From the NCBI RefSeq assembly GCF_052119585.1, contig NZ_JBGQOJ010000059.1, positions 1 through 5,156 on the forward strand: a stretch of DNA of 5,156 bases, given 5' to 3'. The position numbers were made by a program, and so were the translations under genes. Below are positions 5,079 through 5,156 of this stretch, piece after piece (the first letter of the stretch is position 1; the number at the start of each line of letters is the position of its first letter). The stretch is from JBGQOJ01 sp052119585 (lineage in GTDB: Bacteria; Pseudomonadota; Alphaproteobacteria; Rhodobacterales; Rhodobacteraceae). The notes beneath the pieces are model-generated. The model was not told the DNA's origin and did not search any database. It saw nothing but the letters and a program-made list of their open reading frames with translations.

Positions 5079-5156
5079 AGGTCCTACGAGAAAGCTGACA
5101 TGGTCTTCGATCCGATGCACTATCTGCCTCTGCTGGAGCAGAAGGTCGGCGCATTG
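5079..5156 (+). pseudogene. istA: IS21-family transposase IstA fragment, continuing beyond the window
   Basis: From about 5079 the plus strand reads RSYEKADMVFDPMHYLPLLE and then QKVGAL, open to the window edge. This matches the C-terminal half of IstA-type transposases of IS21-family elements, which normally continue with a DQAAPL-like segment. IstA is the DDE transposase that works with the ATPase IstB. Upstream the frame hits TAG at 5067-5069 inside IS256-derived sequence, so the first part of IstA, including its DNA-binding and catalytic core, is missing on this side. The fragment is 26 codons and the call rests on a distinctive motif recalled from the family. More of istA, and possibly istB, should lie to the right. 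Confidence 0.7.

Larger units (their letters stand above)
4081..5079 (-). mobile_element. Decayed IS256-family insertion sequence, one end missing
   Basis: The element holds a degraded transposase reading leftward. One terminus is proposed at 4081, where GAGTTATTGTCAAATCTGGTG begins its terminal inverted repeat; this resembles known IS256-group ends and starts 36 bases beyond the transposase stop. The other end, with the first ~110-120 codons of the transposase, is absent: at about 5079 the sequence switches to a fragment of an IS21-family gene. Because one end is lost, no target duplication can be tested. The element can no longer move by itself. Confidence 0.7.

Noticed and set aside
1..5156. 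CRISPR array, tRNA/rRNA genes, riboswitch or toxin-antitoxin pair
   Set aside because: No regularly spaced repeats, no tRNA cloverleaf or rRNA-like sequence, and no paired small overlapping genes were seen on reading both strands.

Overview
The window looks like an accessory region of an alphaproteobacterial genome or plasmid. Rhodobacterales or a related order is my best guess, from the style of the transposases, the small tyrosine recombinase and the GTCCGG(A/T)TTGGGCCG intergenic repeats. This is inference from protein and repeat style; there is no rRNA or tRNA marker. The sequence is moderately GC-rich, with short cargo genes between remnants of mobile elements.

Layout from left to right. 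Positions 1-110 look like foreign DNA, perhaps the end of an insertion sequence, and interrupt a leftward phospholipase D-like gene of which only about 62 N-terminal residues remain (its start is at 295). A gene-poor gap with a likely promoter, a perfect palindrome and copy A of a dispersed ~70-bp repeat follows. Then come a leftward GNAT acetyltransferase (507-1046) and a leftward 210-aa tyrosine recombinase (1209-1841) with a stem-loop after its stop. A divergent intergenic region holds an inverted repeat resembling a recombinase core site. To its right are a rightward DUF1992 gene (2015-2350), a 147-bp MITE-like segment bounded by perfect 14-bp inverted repeats, an unrecognised rightward gene of 171 aa (2627-3142), and a trmL-type tRNA ribose methyltransferase (3359-3832). 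Copy B of the dispersed repeat lies just after trmL. From 4081 to about 5079 is a dead IS256-family element: its transposase has lost the N-terminal part, carries two frameshifts and has Asn in place of the first catalytic Asp. The last ~78 bases are a piece of an IS21-family istA gene on the opposite strand, which runs off the window.

The cargo genes do not form a visible pathway. Acetyltransferase, DUF1992, unknown protein and TrmL are separated by gaps of 160-280 bp that carry repeats, so each probably has its own transcript. The integrase and the transposon debris suggest that the region accumulated by insertion and deletion. I found no CRISPR array, toxin-antitoxin pair, phage module or convincing new multigene system. 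The best leads are the paired dispersed repeats, the MITE-like segment, the inverted repeat beside the integrase, and the unknown 171-aa gene.
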